Shown here one piece after another: positions 1 through 7,943 of a DNA stretch of 25,507 nt (the stretch's first letter is position 1; every line of letters starts with the position of its first letter). This DNA is from Thalassiosira profunda (lineage: Eukaryota > Bacillariophyta > Thalassiosirophyceae > Thalassiosirales > Thalassiosiraceae): contig JALLAP010000054.1 in NCBI GenBank assembly GCA_036939355.1, positions 1 through 25,507 on the forward strand. The letters run 5' to 3'. The position numbers and the translations under genes are program-made. The notes beneath the pieces are model-generated. The model made no database searches, was not told the DNA's origin, and worked only from the letters and a program-made list of their open reading frames with translations.

Positions 1-255
1 AGCGTTGCTATCGACTGTGGCGTGATCATTGTTGGCGCAGGGGGATATGACCTTTCGGACCGCCAATCTGACGATAGCGGTGCATACGGTGGATCGGCGC
101 ACGTCTTTGCCCTAAACGGAACTGAGTGGGCGTATCAGGCGACCCTGGTGTCCCCCAAAGGCGTTGGCGGTGATGACTTTGGACGCAGCGTGGCTATCTC
201 TAGGGGTATGGTTCTGGTTGGATCTGCGGACGGTGCTTACATATTTCCGGGCTAA
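1..255 (+). CDS. FG-GAP/integrin-alpha-like beta-propeller protein, 3' end only
   Basis: The open frame enters at base 1 and ends at a TAA at 253-255, giving the last 84 residues of a longer protein. Visible are blade-like repeats: a VAIDCGVIIVGAGG strand, a GSAHVFALNGTEW segment, then DDFGRSVAISRGMVLVGSA and a final AYIFPG. The pattern DxFGxSVAI...(V/L)VGA...GxAYVF is typical of FG-GAP repeats, as in integrin alpha chains and many secreted stramenopile proteins, where such blades form a beta-propeller that binds ligands or calcium. The N-terminus lies outside the window, so localisation and full architecture cannot be judged. It converges on the receptor gene with about 110 bp between the two stop codons. 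Confidence 0.75.
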   Translation, partial: SVAIDCGVIIVGAGGYDLSDRQSDDSGAYGGSAHVFALNGTEWAYQATLVSPKGVGGDDFGRSVAISRGMVLVGSADGAYIFPG

Positions 256-365
256 AACTGATTAATGCTGTACAATGATTCTGTACAATTCTCCTCCGCG
301 TGCTCGATTGCTGATCTGTACATTCCTAACGCCGCCACTCCTACGTCTCTCGAATTGGGTTCTCT

Positions 366-3307
366 CTAGAGCCCAGGATTCTCCACGTCTTCCTCGGCCT
401 CCTCCTTGCTTTTCTTACACTCCTCGGTCTCCTCCTCCTTTTCTGGCGCCTCTTCTTCCTCCTCCTCATCTTTGAACGTCACCGATCGACGGCGGCCGCT
501 GTCATGGTCGTTGTCACGGTCTTCATCTTCAAAGTCGATGTCGTCATTGACGCCCGACGCCCCCGACACGGCCGAGAGCGCTGACGCCCTCGAGACTCCT
601 CCTCCCGACCCTGTAAACCCACTCACGCCACTGACGCGGCTCATCGACGGGCCCCGCGTCTGCCTCCGGAAATCATACGATCTTCTTTTGTCCCCCGTCT
701 GGCTATCCGTGCGCACTGTGACGTGCAGAGCATAAAGTTTTGGACCGAAGATGAACGACNTTGTCCCCCGTCTGGCTATCCGTGCGCACTGTGACGTGCA
801 GAGCATAAAGTTTTGGACCGAAGATGAACGACGTCACCGCCGCTCCAATAAGAAAGACGATTGCAGCCCGTACGAAGTAGTACGCGTCCGAGGAGACGTT
901 GAAAACGATGACCAACACAGGTACCGCCAGCAACAGGAGTTGGAAGATCGAGAGGATGGAAGCCGTCACCCATTTGCCCTCATTGAAATCAGATGGAATG
1001 TTGCGGGTGACGTAGGACAGGTACAGCGCGAAGATGAGACATCCGAAGATGAACACGGCCACGACGATCAGGAAGGGCAACGCGCCGTCGGAGCGGCATC
1101 TGCCGACGCTCTCGGTGGCCTCGCCCAATTCATTCACAGCCGTCACTTCTCTCTCCCACTTCAGCGGCGCGACCAGCTGCCATGTAAGCAAAATCGCCAC
1201 GGCCGCACTCAGCAGTAGACCCATTATGAACGCCACGTCTTTGGGATGAATCGTCACCCTTCGCATGGCGCGGGCCGAATCGTATACCTTTTTTATGCGC
1301 CAGGTCTTGGCAAAGAGTGCCGAGTAACTGATGACGAACCCAAGCACGACGAGCCATGGCACTGCCATANCCGAGGAACACAGGCTGCGCCGACTTCACA
1401 GCCGTGCGTTTGCGATAGCGAAACGTCCACGCCGCCAGCGCCACAGAGGCGAAGAGCTGTAGGGCGAAGAGGGCATAGCCAGTGGCCTTCAGCGCCGGCG
1501 AAATGTAATTCATGTCCTCGGACACCACGTCGTGACACGCCGCAGCAGATCCAACACCGATTGAGCGCTGTTCGGTGGAAGAGGCGCATTGGCACGTTCC
1601 GTCGGGGAGGCATGTTCCGGCGTAGTTGGCGTGGACGTCTGACGCTCCACCGGCTGAGCCCTCCTCATCGGCAGCAGCGAGCTCCATTCTCGCCCCGGCG
1701 CCGCATGGGCTCAGGTGCACGCAATCCCGTTCGTCGAACGTTGGCATAGGATACACCAATCCGGCCGTCTTGCTTTCTGGAGGGTACACCACACCCACCT
1801 TGCCGTTCGAACCGTACTGAAGCGCAAGTAAGTTCATATCGTTCTGGCCGTTGCTGTCGAACTGAACGTTGCCAAACAGCGTTGGAAAGACACCAGTTTG
1901 CAATTCATTGGCGACCTTGTCCGTTTCGAGGGCGTCCGCCCGTTCGATCGCCTGCACCAACGTGCTCACGGTGGCCACGCCCAGCGCGGCGTGATACGCG
2001 ATACCGCGTCCGGAATACGCCTCGAACAACGGTACGAACTCCTCGCTCGTCCAATTCGCCGCCCCGTCCACGACGTCCACACTCTGCGTCCACGGCGACA
2101 TCCCAATCAAATACTCAGCGTCTGTACCGACCGCGCTTTCGAACGTGTCCAACCCCACGCAGATGCTGAACACCTGCGCGCGGGGACTCCACTGAGATTC
2201 GCGGAGGGCCGCCATCCACTCTACGCACCCCGCCTCATAGGTACACGTAACGACCACATCCGGATCCTCCTCCGGCCGGCTCATGTTCTGGGCGAGCGGG
2301 AGCAGGACGTCGCGGGTGGGTCCCTTTGGCACCTCGTCCATCCCCACCACGGTCAGGCCGTTCGCCGCCGCGAGTTCCGGCAGCGCCTGGCATTGGGCCC
2401 CGGGCCCAGGCTCGTAGACAGCCCGTATCGTCTTTGCGTTCGTCGACGCCGCCAGCATGGGAATGACCTGCTTCAGGTAATTGCCGGGGAGGGGCAACGC
2501 GCCGAAGCTCGCCGGGCGGTCCTCGTACACGAAGAGGAAGTACGATCCGGGCGCGATCATGATCTTGTTCGCGTCGTGGGCCACCTGGGAGACCTTGTCG
2601 GTCAGCGCCGACGTGTACGGCCCGAGAAAGAAATCGGTGGTGGGTTCCATGGCCTTGGAGGCGGCGAGGCTTTTGTGCGGGTTGGATTCGATGCCGTAAC
2701 TCCGCAGTCGGAATCCGTACCGTTTACCGCCGGCGGAGACGCCGCACCTTGGCCAGGCATTGATGCGGTCGACGGCCATCTCGTACGCCCGCAGGAAGAG
2801 GTTGCATATCCCGAAGTGCCTTTCATTTCAACGCGTACCACAATAGGGTCGAGCAGATTGCAATGATGTATGTGCGGGATAGGGGGAGCAGATTGCAATG
2901 GTGTAGAAGCGTTTGCAAGAGAGCAAGATGCAAGAAGAGGATATGAGATTCAAGCCCACCCATAACCCTAACCCTAACAATAACACATGTACAGCGGCGT
3001 CGTCGCCCTCTTACCTATCTGTGGGGTTGAGGTCGTGCGGGTGCGACAGCGTCAGTATTCCCCCGTCGTAATCGCACACGCGTTCGGAGGAGGCGAGGGA
3101 CAATGCTTCGCCTGATTCGCTTTCCGACGCGGCCGCGGCCGCGAGGACGAGGGCCTCCGCGGAGACGGATCCACTGTCCGGCTCGCGGGTCAAGATTAGC
3201 GTGTTGCCCAGCGTGTCCGCAAGGGGATCGACCGATTGGGCCGAGACTCGTGCCGTCGGGGTCGCGAGGAAGAGGAGGACGGCGCGGAGGAGGGCTTTCA
3301 TTGTCAT
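366..3307 (-). CDS. Class C (GABA-B-like) G protein-coupled receptor, two exons, disrupted by two assembly joins
   Basis: Exon 1 is 3307-3015. It encodes a signal peptide (MKALLRAVLLFLATPTARVSA) and a linker. An intron at 3014-2820 (GTAAG...AAAG) joins to HFGICNLFLRAYEMAVDRIN, the start of a periplasmic-binding/Venus-flytrap ligand domain of about 400 residues. A Cys-rich stretch follows, then TM1 (ALKATGYALFALQLFASVAL) and the cytoplasmic QPVFL motif. After the N at 1370 come the TM3 signature VPWLVVLGFVISYSALFAKTWRI, TM4 to TM7 (ending near FIFGPKLYAL) and a long acidic Glu-rich tail ending in TAG at 366-368. TM2 is absent at the N. A 72-bp duplicated contig overlap (688-759 and 761-832, with N760) shifts the frame; removing one copy plus the N restores it exactly (930 nt from 1368 to 366). 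Such receptors sense small ligands at the plasma membrane; the ligand is unknown. The gene is probably intact in the organism. The first ATG is 3307; 3301 is equally possible. Confidence 0.82.
688..832. repeat. 72-bp perfect direct duplication flanking a single N (contig overlap artefact)
   Basis: Bases 688-759 and 761-832 are identical, with one N between them. Removing one copy and the N makes the receptor reading frame continuous across TM7 into the tail. The simplest reading is two contigs that overlapped by 72 bp and were joined with a spacer instead of being merged. Confidence 0.93.
1370..1370. other. Assembly gap (single N) replacing TM2 of the receptor
   Basis: On the minus strand the frame reads ...SAQPVFLG then N, and resumes in another frame at MAVPWLVVLGFVIS. 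In class C receptors these two motifs are separated by TM2 and the first extracellular loop, roughly 30 residues. The phases on either side require a missing length divisible by three. The N therefore probably stands for about 90 bp or more of lost sequence and not for one base. Confidence 0.75.
2851..2900. repeat. 15-bp direct repeat in the receptor intron
   Basis: The sequence gagcagattgcaatg occurs at 2851-2865 and again at 2886-2900, a 35-bp spacing, within the 195-nt receptor intron. No function is evident. Confidence 0.85.
2961..2977 (+). repeat. Short interstitial telomere-type repeat (CCCTAA)n
   Basis: The stretch ataaccctaaccctaac holds two to three units of CCCTAA, the plant/stramenopile-type relative TTAGGG on the other strand. 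It sits inside the receptor intron. It is too short to be a real telomere and lies well away from any chromosome end visible here. Confidence 0.8.
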
Positions 3308-3777
3308 TTTCAACGATGCCGGAGGAGTTGTCGACGGCGCCGAAGGCAGTCAGGACGAGGCAGCACGCTAGCGGCGATGCTCTCTGCCTCGACGTTTCTG
3401 TTTGCAAATAATTGTGATTGTGGCAGCATCGAGGGTGGCATCCGTGCCCACGGTGCACTGCCGCTGCTGCGTCCCGGCTTGCGCTCTGCGAAGTTGGGAG
3501 GACGAGGAGCAGTCTTGCTACAGACAAATTTCAGTGCCGCACAAGACACTTTGTTCTTGGTCGCGAAGTTTGTTGCAGGCTTTTCCTTCCCTTGACCCTC
3601 GCGCGCTACATAGCTGCGCTCCCCTCGGCTTGTGCGGCGGCGCCGTATCGTAGTCGTCGAGTCAGGAGCGTGTGCGCCGTCGGCGTCGGCGTTAACAGGT
3701 GCGCCCGTATTTCACTTGCCTATTTCAGCATTAAAACTAGTTGTTCACATCTTATGTACAACCCTCTCGCTCTCCCA
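3308..3777. other. Intergenic region: receptor 5' flank and kinase 3' flank
   Basis: This 470-bp gap separates two tandem minus-strand genes, so it must hold the receptor promoter and the kinase 3' UTR. Open frames here on either strand lack coding character. No RNA gene, repeat or clear promoter element is recognisable beyond an AT-rich patch around 3405-3420. Confidence 0.5.
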
Positions 3778-5163
3778 TCACAGATCCATATCAAAGACAG
3801 CGCCACAGATGCCGCCCTCGCCGCCGAACTGCTCGAGGGCTTCTTCGACGATTCGCTGGGCACATCCTCCATGCACAACCTCTCCCGACGATCTTCTTTC
3901 GCTCACCACCACGTTGGCATTTGCGCCTGAAAAGGGTTAACAACATCAAACGTACATTCTCAGAGATCCGTCGTGGGAAATGCAGTACTCGAGGGCTTCC
4001 TCGGCTCACCTGATACCTCTTCATCCATGGCCACGTCGGTATCTACATGAACATGCTTCCTGATCCAAGGGTGTTCCAGCGCCTGTTTCGTCGTCATCCT
4101 CTTTGTGGGATCCTTCGTCAGCAGGCGGTGGATGAAGTGCATGGCTTCGATGCTGATGTCCTTCCAATCCTCGATAGGGAAGCAAAACTGGCCGCGGTAG
4201 ACGGACTTGTAGACCTCGGTGTTGGTTTCGCCGTTGAACGGGGGGTACCCACACAACAATAGATAGGTGATGACGCCGATGGACCACAGGTCGGAGGCCT
4301 TGTCGTACCGCTGCCGCAGAACCTCGGGGGCGACTGAGTGGCGGAGGATGTGGAGGTGAGAGCGCGATGGAAGAAAAAATCTACAACAAACCGAGCGAAT
4401 CATACCGTAATAGCTGGTTCCGACAAAGGAGGTCATTGGCGGCTCGTCCGGATGGTGCTTGCGAGAGAGGCCGAGATCGATGATCTTGATGGGAGATCCT
4501 TCCTCCTTGGTGGCGAAGAGGATGTTCTCGGGCTTCAGATCCCGATGGGCGACGGATAAGTCCTCATGGAGGTACGCGACAGCGGAGAGAACCTGGTGCA
4601 GGATTCTCGCGGCCTCGTCCTCCGCGAAGCAAACGGCGCCGTTGTCGGCACTGTTCCTCTCGGCGATCTTGTCGAAGAGCTCGCCGCCCTCGCAGAGCTC
4701 GGTGACGATGTGGACGTGCTCGAAGTCTTCGAAGGCCTCGATGAATCGGATGACGCTGAACGTCGAATGTTGTGAGTCGATCCGCAATGGTTCGCAAACC
4801 ACATATCAGAGAACAATCATGTGCTCACCTGTCGTGCTTCACTTCTCCCAGCAAGGCCATCTCCCGAACCAGGCCGGGCACCGACACGTTGGGCTCCATC
4901 TTATTGATGGACTTCACGGCGTACCGCTGGCCGGTGGCGCAGTGGACGCAGCGTCGGACAGATCCGTGGTGGCCGATGCCGAGAACTTCGGGCTCGATGT
5001 GGTATTTTTCCTCGATGTCGGCATAGCGGCAGTACTTGCGCAAAAGCTCCTCGGAAGGCGAGTAGGTGGGCGTGATGAGGCGCGGCGGCCCGGCCGAGGC
5101 CTCCGCCGTCAGTGGAGGGCCCTCGCGGGATGAGTGGTCGATTGAAACAACGGTGTGGTTCAT
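3778..5163 (-). CDS. CAMK-family serine/threonine protein kinase without EF-hands, four exons
   Basis: Exons are 5163-4829, 4755-4406, 4333-4010 and 3926-3778. Introns of 73, 72 and 83 nt have GTGAGC, GTATGA and GTGAGC donors and CAG acceptors. Phases agree throughout and give 385 residues. The domain spans about 54-319: glycine loop GIGHHGSV (62-69), AVK lysine K84, the SVIRFIEAF junction across intron 1, HRDLKPEN (182-189), DLG at 205-207 in place of DFG, APE restored across intron 2 at 230-232, and HPWI near 317-320. Overall it resembles calcium/calmodulin-dependent and CDPK-type kinases, but no EF-hand follows, only a 65-residue tail ending in VFDMDL. It should phosphorylate Ser/Thr substrates; upstream signals are unknown. 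The start is the first in-frame ATG; the open frame upstream has no other ATG. The tail exon rests on good splice sites and phase, not on homology. Confidence 0.88.
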
Positions 5164-5447
5164 GGTCGTAGGGTGTGATGTTGATCGATCGGCGCGTTTA
5201 ATGAGGCGATTTGCGAGGGCGGTGCAGGTCGCTGTGCAGGATTCGACTCGGGAAGGGTCGTGTGGGAGTAACACGTCAGTTTATGATGACGTCTTCTACT
5301 TAGGAATTAATAGTATGATGACGTCATGATGACGTGGAAAGAAGATGCCAAAGCCAAAGCCCTTCTTTTCCGTTCTTTGCCCTCTTGCCATTATCGTACG
5401 ATATTTGCCGAGCTCACAACATAAAATCCAACCCGGCTGACTGCCAA
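5164..5447. promoter_or_regulatory. Divergent promoter between the kinase and the small + strand gene
   Basis: This 284-bp region separates two divergent start codons. It holds the TGACGT cluster at 5283-5335 and a TTCTACTTAGG motif at 5294-5304. The latter resembles motifs in two other divergent intergenic regions of this window. Confidence 0.5.
5283..5335. promoter_or_regulatory. Cluster of three TGACGT (CRE/bZIP-type) sites
   Basis: The decamer ATGATGACGT occurs three times, at 5283-5292, 5315-5324 and 5326-5335. The middle copy extends to the full palindrome TGACGTCA (5319-5326) and the third to TGACGTGG. TGACGT is the core bound by CREB/TGA-type bZIP factors and by the stramenopile blue-light bZIP aureochromes. 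Binding here is inferred from the motif only. Confidence 0.55.
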
Positions 5448-5768
5448 ATGATACAGAACTACCAATCGAGTGCCAAGGAGTGGAGCTTTGGCTGGGTGGA
5501 CTGGCTCAGTAGCGAAGAGGATGCGGGGCGCAGGACGGCGGGCACCAACGACGAAGCGCACGGAGTAGCATCGACAGTGGGAGGACCTTCACCAGCCCGG
5601 GCTACTCTCCTCGATCGCGTCTCCACCGACTCGAGGGCTCCCAAGAAGGCATCCCGCGAGCGACACTTCCTCCACGAGGATGAGCTGGGTCTCCAGCCGG
5701 ACTTTCTGGGACAGCTCCAGGCCCAGTATCAGATGCGACGGAGTTCGGACTCTGTGATTTTGCAGTAG
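5448..5768 (+). CDS. Small protein of unknown function (106 aa)
   Basis: Not recognised. The frame from the first ATG at 5448 runs to a TAG at 5766-5768. The protein begins MIQNYQSSAKEW, has a Trp-rich patch (EWSFGWVDWLSSEEDAG), a low-complexity Ser/Ala/Thr-rich middle, and a charged, probably helical C-terminus (HFLHEDELGLQPDFLGQLQAQYQMRRSS). No signal peptide, membrane span or known domain is visible. The open frame extends upstream to 5334, but without an ATG and with poor coding character. It lies divergent to the kinase and shares its promoter region, which carries TGACGT motifs. It could be a complete small protein or the last exon of a spliced gene. Confidence 0.55.
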   Translation: MIQNYQSSAKEWSFGWVDWLSSEEDAGRRTAGTNDEAHGVASTVGGPSPARATLLDRVSTDSRAPKKASRERHFLHEDELGLQPDFLGQLQAQYQMRRSSDSVILQ

Positions 5769-5900
5769 AGGTTCATCTCCAGAGAGTGCCCGAATCTTCC
5801 AAGGTTGCCATCACACCTACGTAGCGACATAATCCGTAACATCGTTCGATCTCAATTGCTCTCCAGCCTTTCCAGAGCAAGCCTGCCATTTCGTATCCGC

Positions 5901-7739
5901 TCAGCCAAAGCTGCCACTGCACCCCCACAAATTCGCATTCCGGAAGTCATACTGATGGACTGCGATGATACGATGGCATGAGCGGTGTTGGATCAAGCCA
6001 TAGCAATACGAAGTTCTAACTCGTAGGTACTCACTCCAGTGGTTCGCCGCGTATTTCGTGCCTTTTACAACGGTCATTGCCTCGTGATACATCCTCTGAT
6101 CAGATTTGTTTGGGTCGTCATTCAGCACCGACGGCCACACGAGGGCCCGGCCCTTTTTCGGCTTTACCTATATGTCAAGCTTTGTGAACCGGGTTTCTCC
6201 GCCTTCTTCCACCTGCAATACAGAACATATGATATGAGCAACTCAACTTCAATAACAGCATCGAATGGCACTCTTTCTTTGCACGCACATCATTCAGATA
6301 CAAGCTATCGACGAGTAGAGAACATAATCATCAGAAGTGAGAAGATTGCCAAGCAATGGATGAAACCAGTGCGCCTCCAGACTCACAAAAAGGTCAGGAT
6401 GCGATGCCCCGTCACCTTTTCGCGGTTGTGATCCGATGAATCGTGATGAGATTTGTAGTATTGTCCGGGCTCGTATTTCAGTATCTGAAACGATTCGTAG
6501 TTGCTCTCCTTGACGCCCGTCACCTGAACGAATGAATGCACGTGTTATTCATGACGTTCGAAGCCAAAGTTGTTGCATTTCTGCTGATACAATCAATATG
6601 TGCACGCAAGCCCACAAAGCCCCAACTCACCTCCTCGATCCGTTTCGTCACCTGCCGCACCCCAGGCAAATTCTCGCACTCCGATCGACACCACGCATTC
6701 GAGCTCGTCCGATGGCTCGAGACCGTTTTGACCATCTCATTCCCCACAATTTTGCCCTGGTCCGTGCTTCGCTGGAAACCATCTCCAAAGGAGGCGCCCT
6801 TCAGCAACTGCCCAATCTCATAGTCGTCGAAGAAGTTGTCGAACGTCATGATCCACGGACCGTCGTGCTCGGCCCCGTGGGCTTTGCCCGGGGAGCTGAC
6901 CACGTGCGGTTCGTATTGCTGAAAATCATCCGCGGTGGCCCATCGAGTGAAGAGGGCGTCGAGGCTGCCGCTCTCCCAGGCGGGGATCGTCGCATTGAGC
7001 CGCTCGGGACTGCATCGCACAGTGGAGTCGATGAGGGGGCCGTGCCCCTCCTTGTCGTCGCAGCTCTTGCAGCAGTTGACAATCATCCAGCCGGGATTTC
7101 GCGCGCATTCTCCCCTCGCTGCTTCGTTGACGCAAATGGGATATCGGTCTCGGCACTTCGTCTTCGACGGCGCCGCCGTCTTGGACACAACAAACACCTC
7201 CTCCTCCTGCTCCACAGTAAAGAAATACTGCTCGTCCGTTTCGGGCTCCACGAGGCCCTCCCGCACGCCGTGCTGCGTGACAAAGAAGCGGTGGCCGACA
7301 AACGTGGATGATATATCCAGCTCGCCCCCGTGGGCTTCGGCGGTGCCGACAACCTGGCCGAAGCGGCCGTCGTCGTGGTGAATGTCGGCCCCTGTACAAA
7401 AGCAGCGTAATGTATAGTTTGTGTTGGTGAGTGTGATGTGCACATCAAGATACAAGATGTGTTGGTGTTGAGAATGCGCACATCATATGAGCAATAATTG
7501 CTAAACAGCAACTCACGATATGGAGAATCGTTCCGGAAGACGGCCGACGCCGGGGCATGGCGCCGCGGCCTGCTGGACGGCGGTGGACGAGAAGCAGTCT
7601 CCTCGGCCGAGCAGGACCCGTCGCTCCCAACGTTGGTGCAGGTGCCCTCGGATTGCGCGTCGGCCGCGGCTGCTGCTCGCGCGGATAGAGCGATCGCCGC
7701 GTAGGCGACAACTGATATTATTAGTGACCCCAGCTTCAT
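5901..7739 (-). CDS. Secreted prolyl 4-hydroxylase-like 2OG/Fe(II) dioxygenase with ShKT domain, six exons, one in-frame TAG
   Basis: Exons are 7739-7517, 7391-6631, 6523-6387, 6304-6289 (16 nt), 6212-6035 and 5959-5901. All introns are 75-125 nt with GT/AG ends and matching phases, giving 457 codons plus TGA. Domains: signal peptide (1-25); a GTC...GSC motif (34-43); ShKT-like Cys module (154-185) with an unusual adjacent Cys pair NCCKSC; P4H catalytic domain (about 255-445) with HxD iron ligands H354/D356 in KSHHDSS, core strand FLYLNDVEEGGETRF, distal H422 in YHEA, 2OG-binding K432 in KGTK, and the canonical ending NHWIHQYDF. This family hydroxylates peptidyl proline in the secretory pathway. 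Codon 394 is TAG (6168-6170) between LDI and VKPKKGRALVW, although everything after it is conserved. It is therefore a recent nonsense allele, a base error or a readthrough site. The ShKT module precedes the catalytic domain, whereas plant P4Hs usually carry it at the C-terminus. Confidence 0.88.
6289..6304 (-). other. 16-nt microexon of the prolyl 4-hydroxylase gene
   Basis: The sequence cttgtatctgaatgat on the minus strand supplies the end of a Phe codon plus LYLND. It lies between an 82-nt intron (acceptor gatag) and a 76-nt intron (donor gtgcgt). Without it the conserved P4H strand LYLNDVEEGGET cannot be built and the reading phase is lost. Confidence 0.85.
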
Positions 7740-7943
7740 CTCTGGCGTCGGTATGTAGCGACGACCAGGACGCTACCTAGCCGCGCCTGCGCCTGCGCTG
7801 CTGGGAGAGCGGGGTGATGAGGTTGGAGGTTGAAGTGAAGTGAAGAGTGAAGTGAGACCTGGTGAGACAAAAGCAAAAACAAAAAACAAAGCTTATCTAG
7901 TACAATAAAGCGTTGAATTTGCCACACGGCCCATCTAACTCGA
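7740..7943. promoter_or_regulatory. Divergent promoter between the prolyl 4-hydroxylase and PEX13-like genes
   Basis: These 204 bp lie between two divergent ATGs. Visible are a short purine repeat based on gaagt/gtgaa (about 7832-7860) and an A-rich stretch (aaagcaaaaacaaaaaacaa, about 7869-7888), both on the + strand. No classical TATA box is certain. Confidence 0.45.

Noticed and set aside
366..2779. Receptor as a pseudogene with two frameshifts
   Set aside because: Both breaks coincide exactly with Ns. One is explained by a duplicated contig overlap and the other by missing sequence.
1898..2866. 322-codon open frame on the + strand opposite the receptor
   Set aside because: It is a shadow of the ligand-binding domain. 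The minus frame shows recognisable receptor motifs, while this one is Arg/His/Pro-rich with no domain.
2961..2977. Chromosome end
   Set aside because: Only two to three CCCTAA units, inside an intron with genes on both sides.
4334..4405. In-frame insertion within the kinase activation segment
   Set aside because: It is a 72-nt intron with GTATGA and CTCAG ends; removing it restores SYYVAPEVL.
6168..6170. TAG reassigned to an amino acid in this organism
   Set aside because: The receptor and the small gene at 5448-5768 both end in TAG at natural positions.
6532..7311. 259-codon open frame on the + strand opposite the prolyl 4-hydroxylase
   Set aside because: The minus strand encodes clear ShKT and P4H sequence over the same bases.
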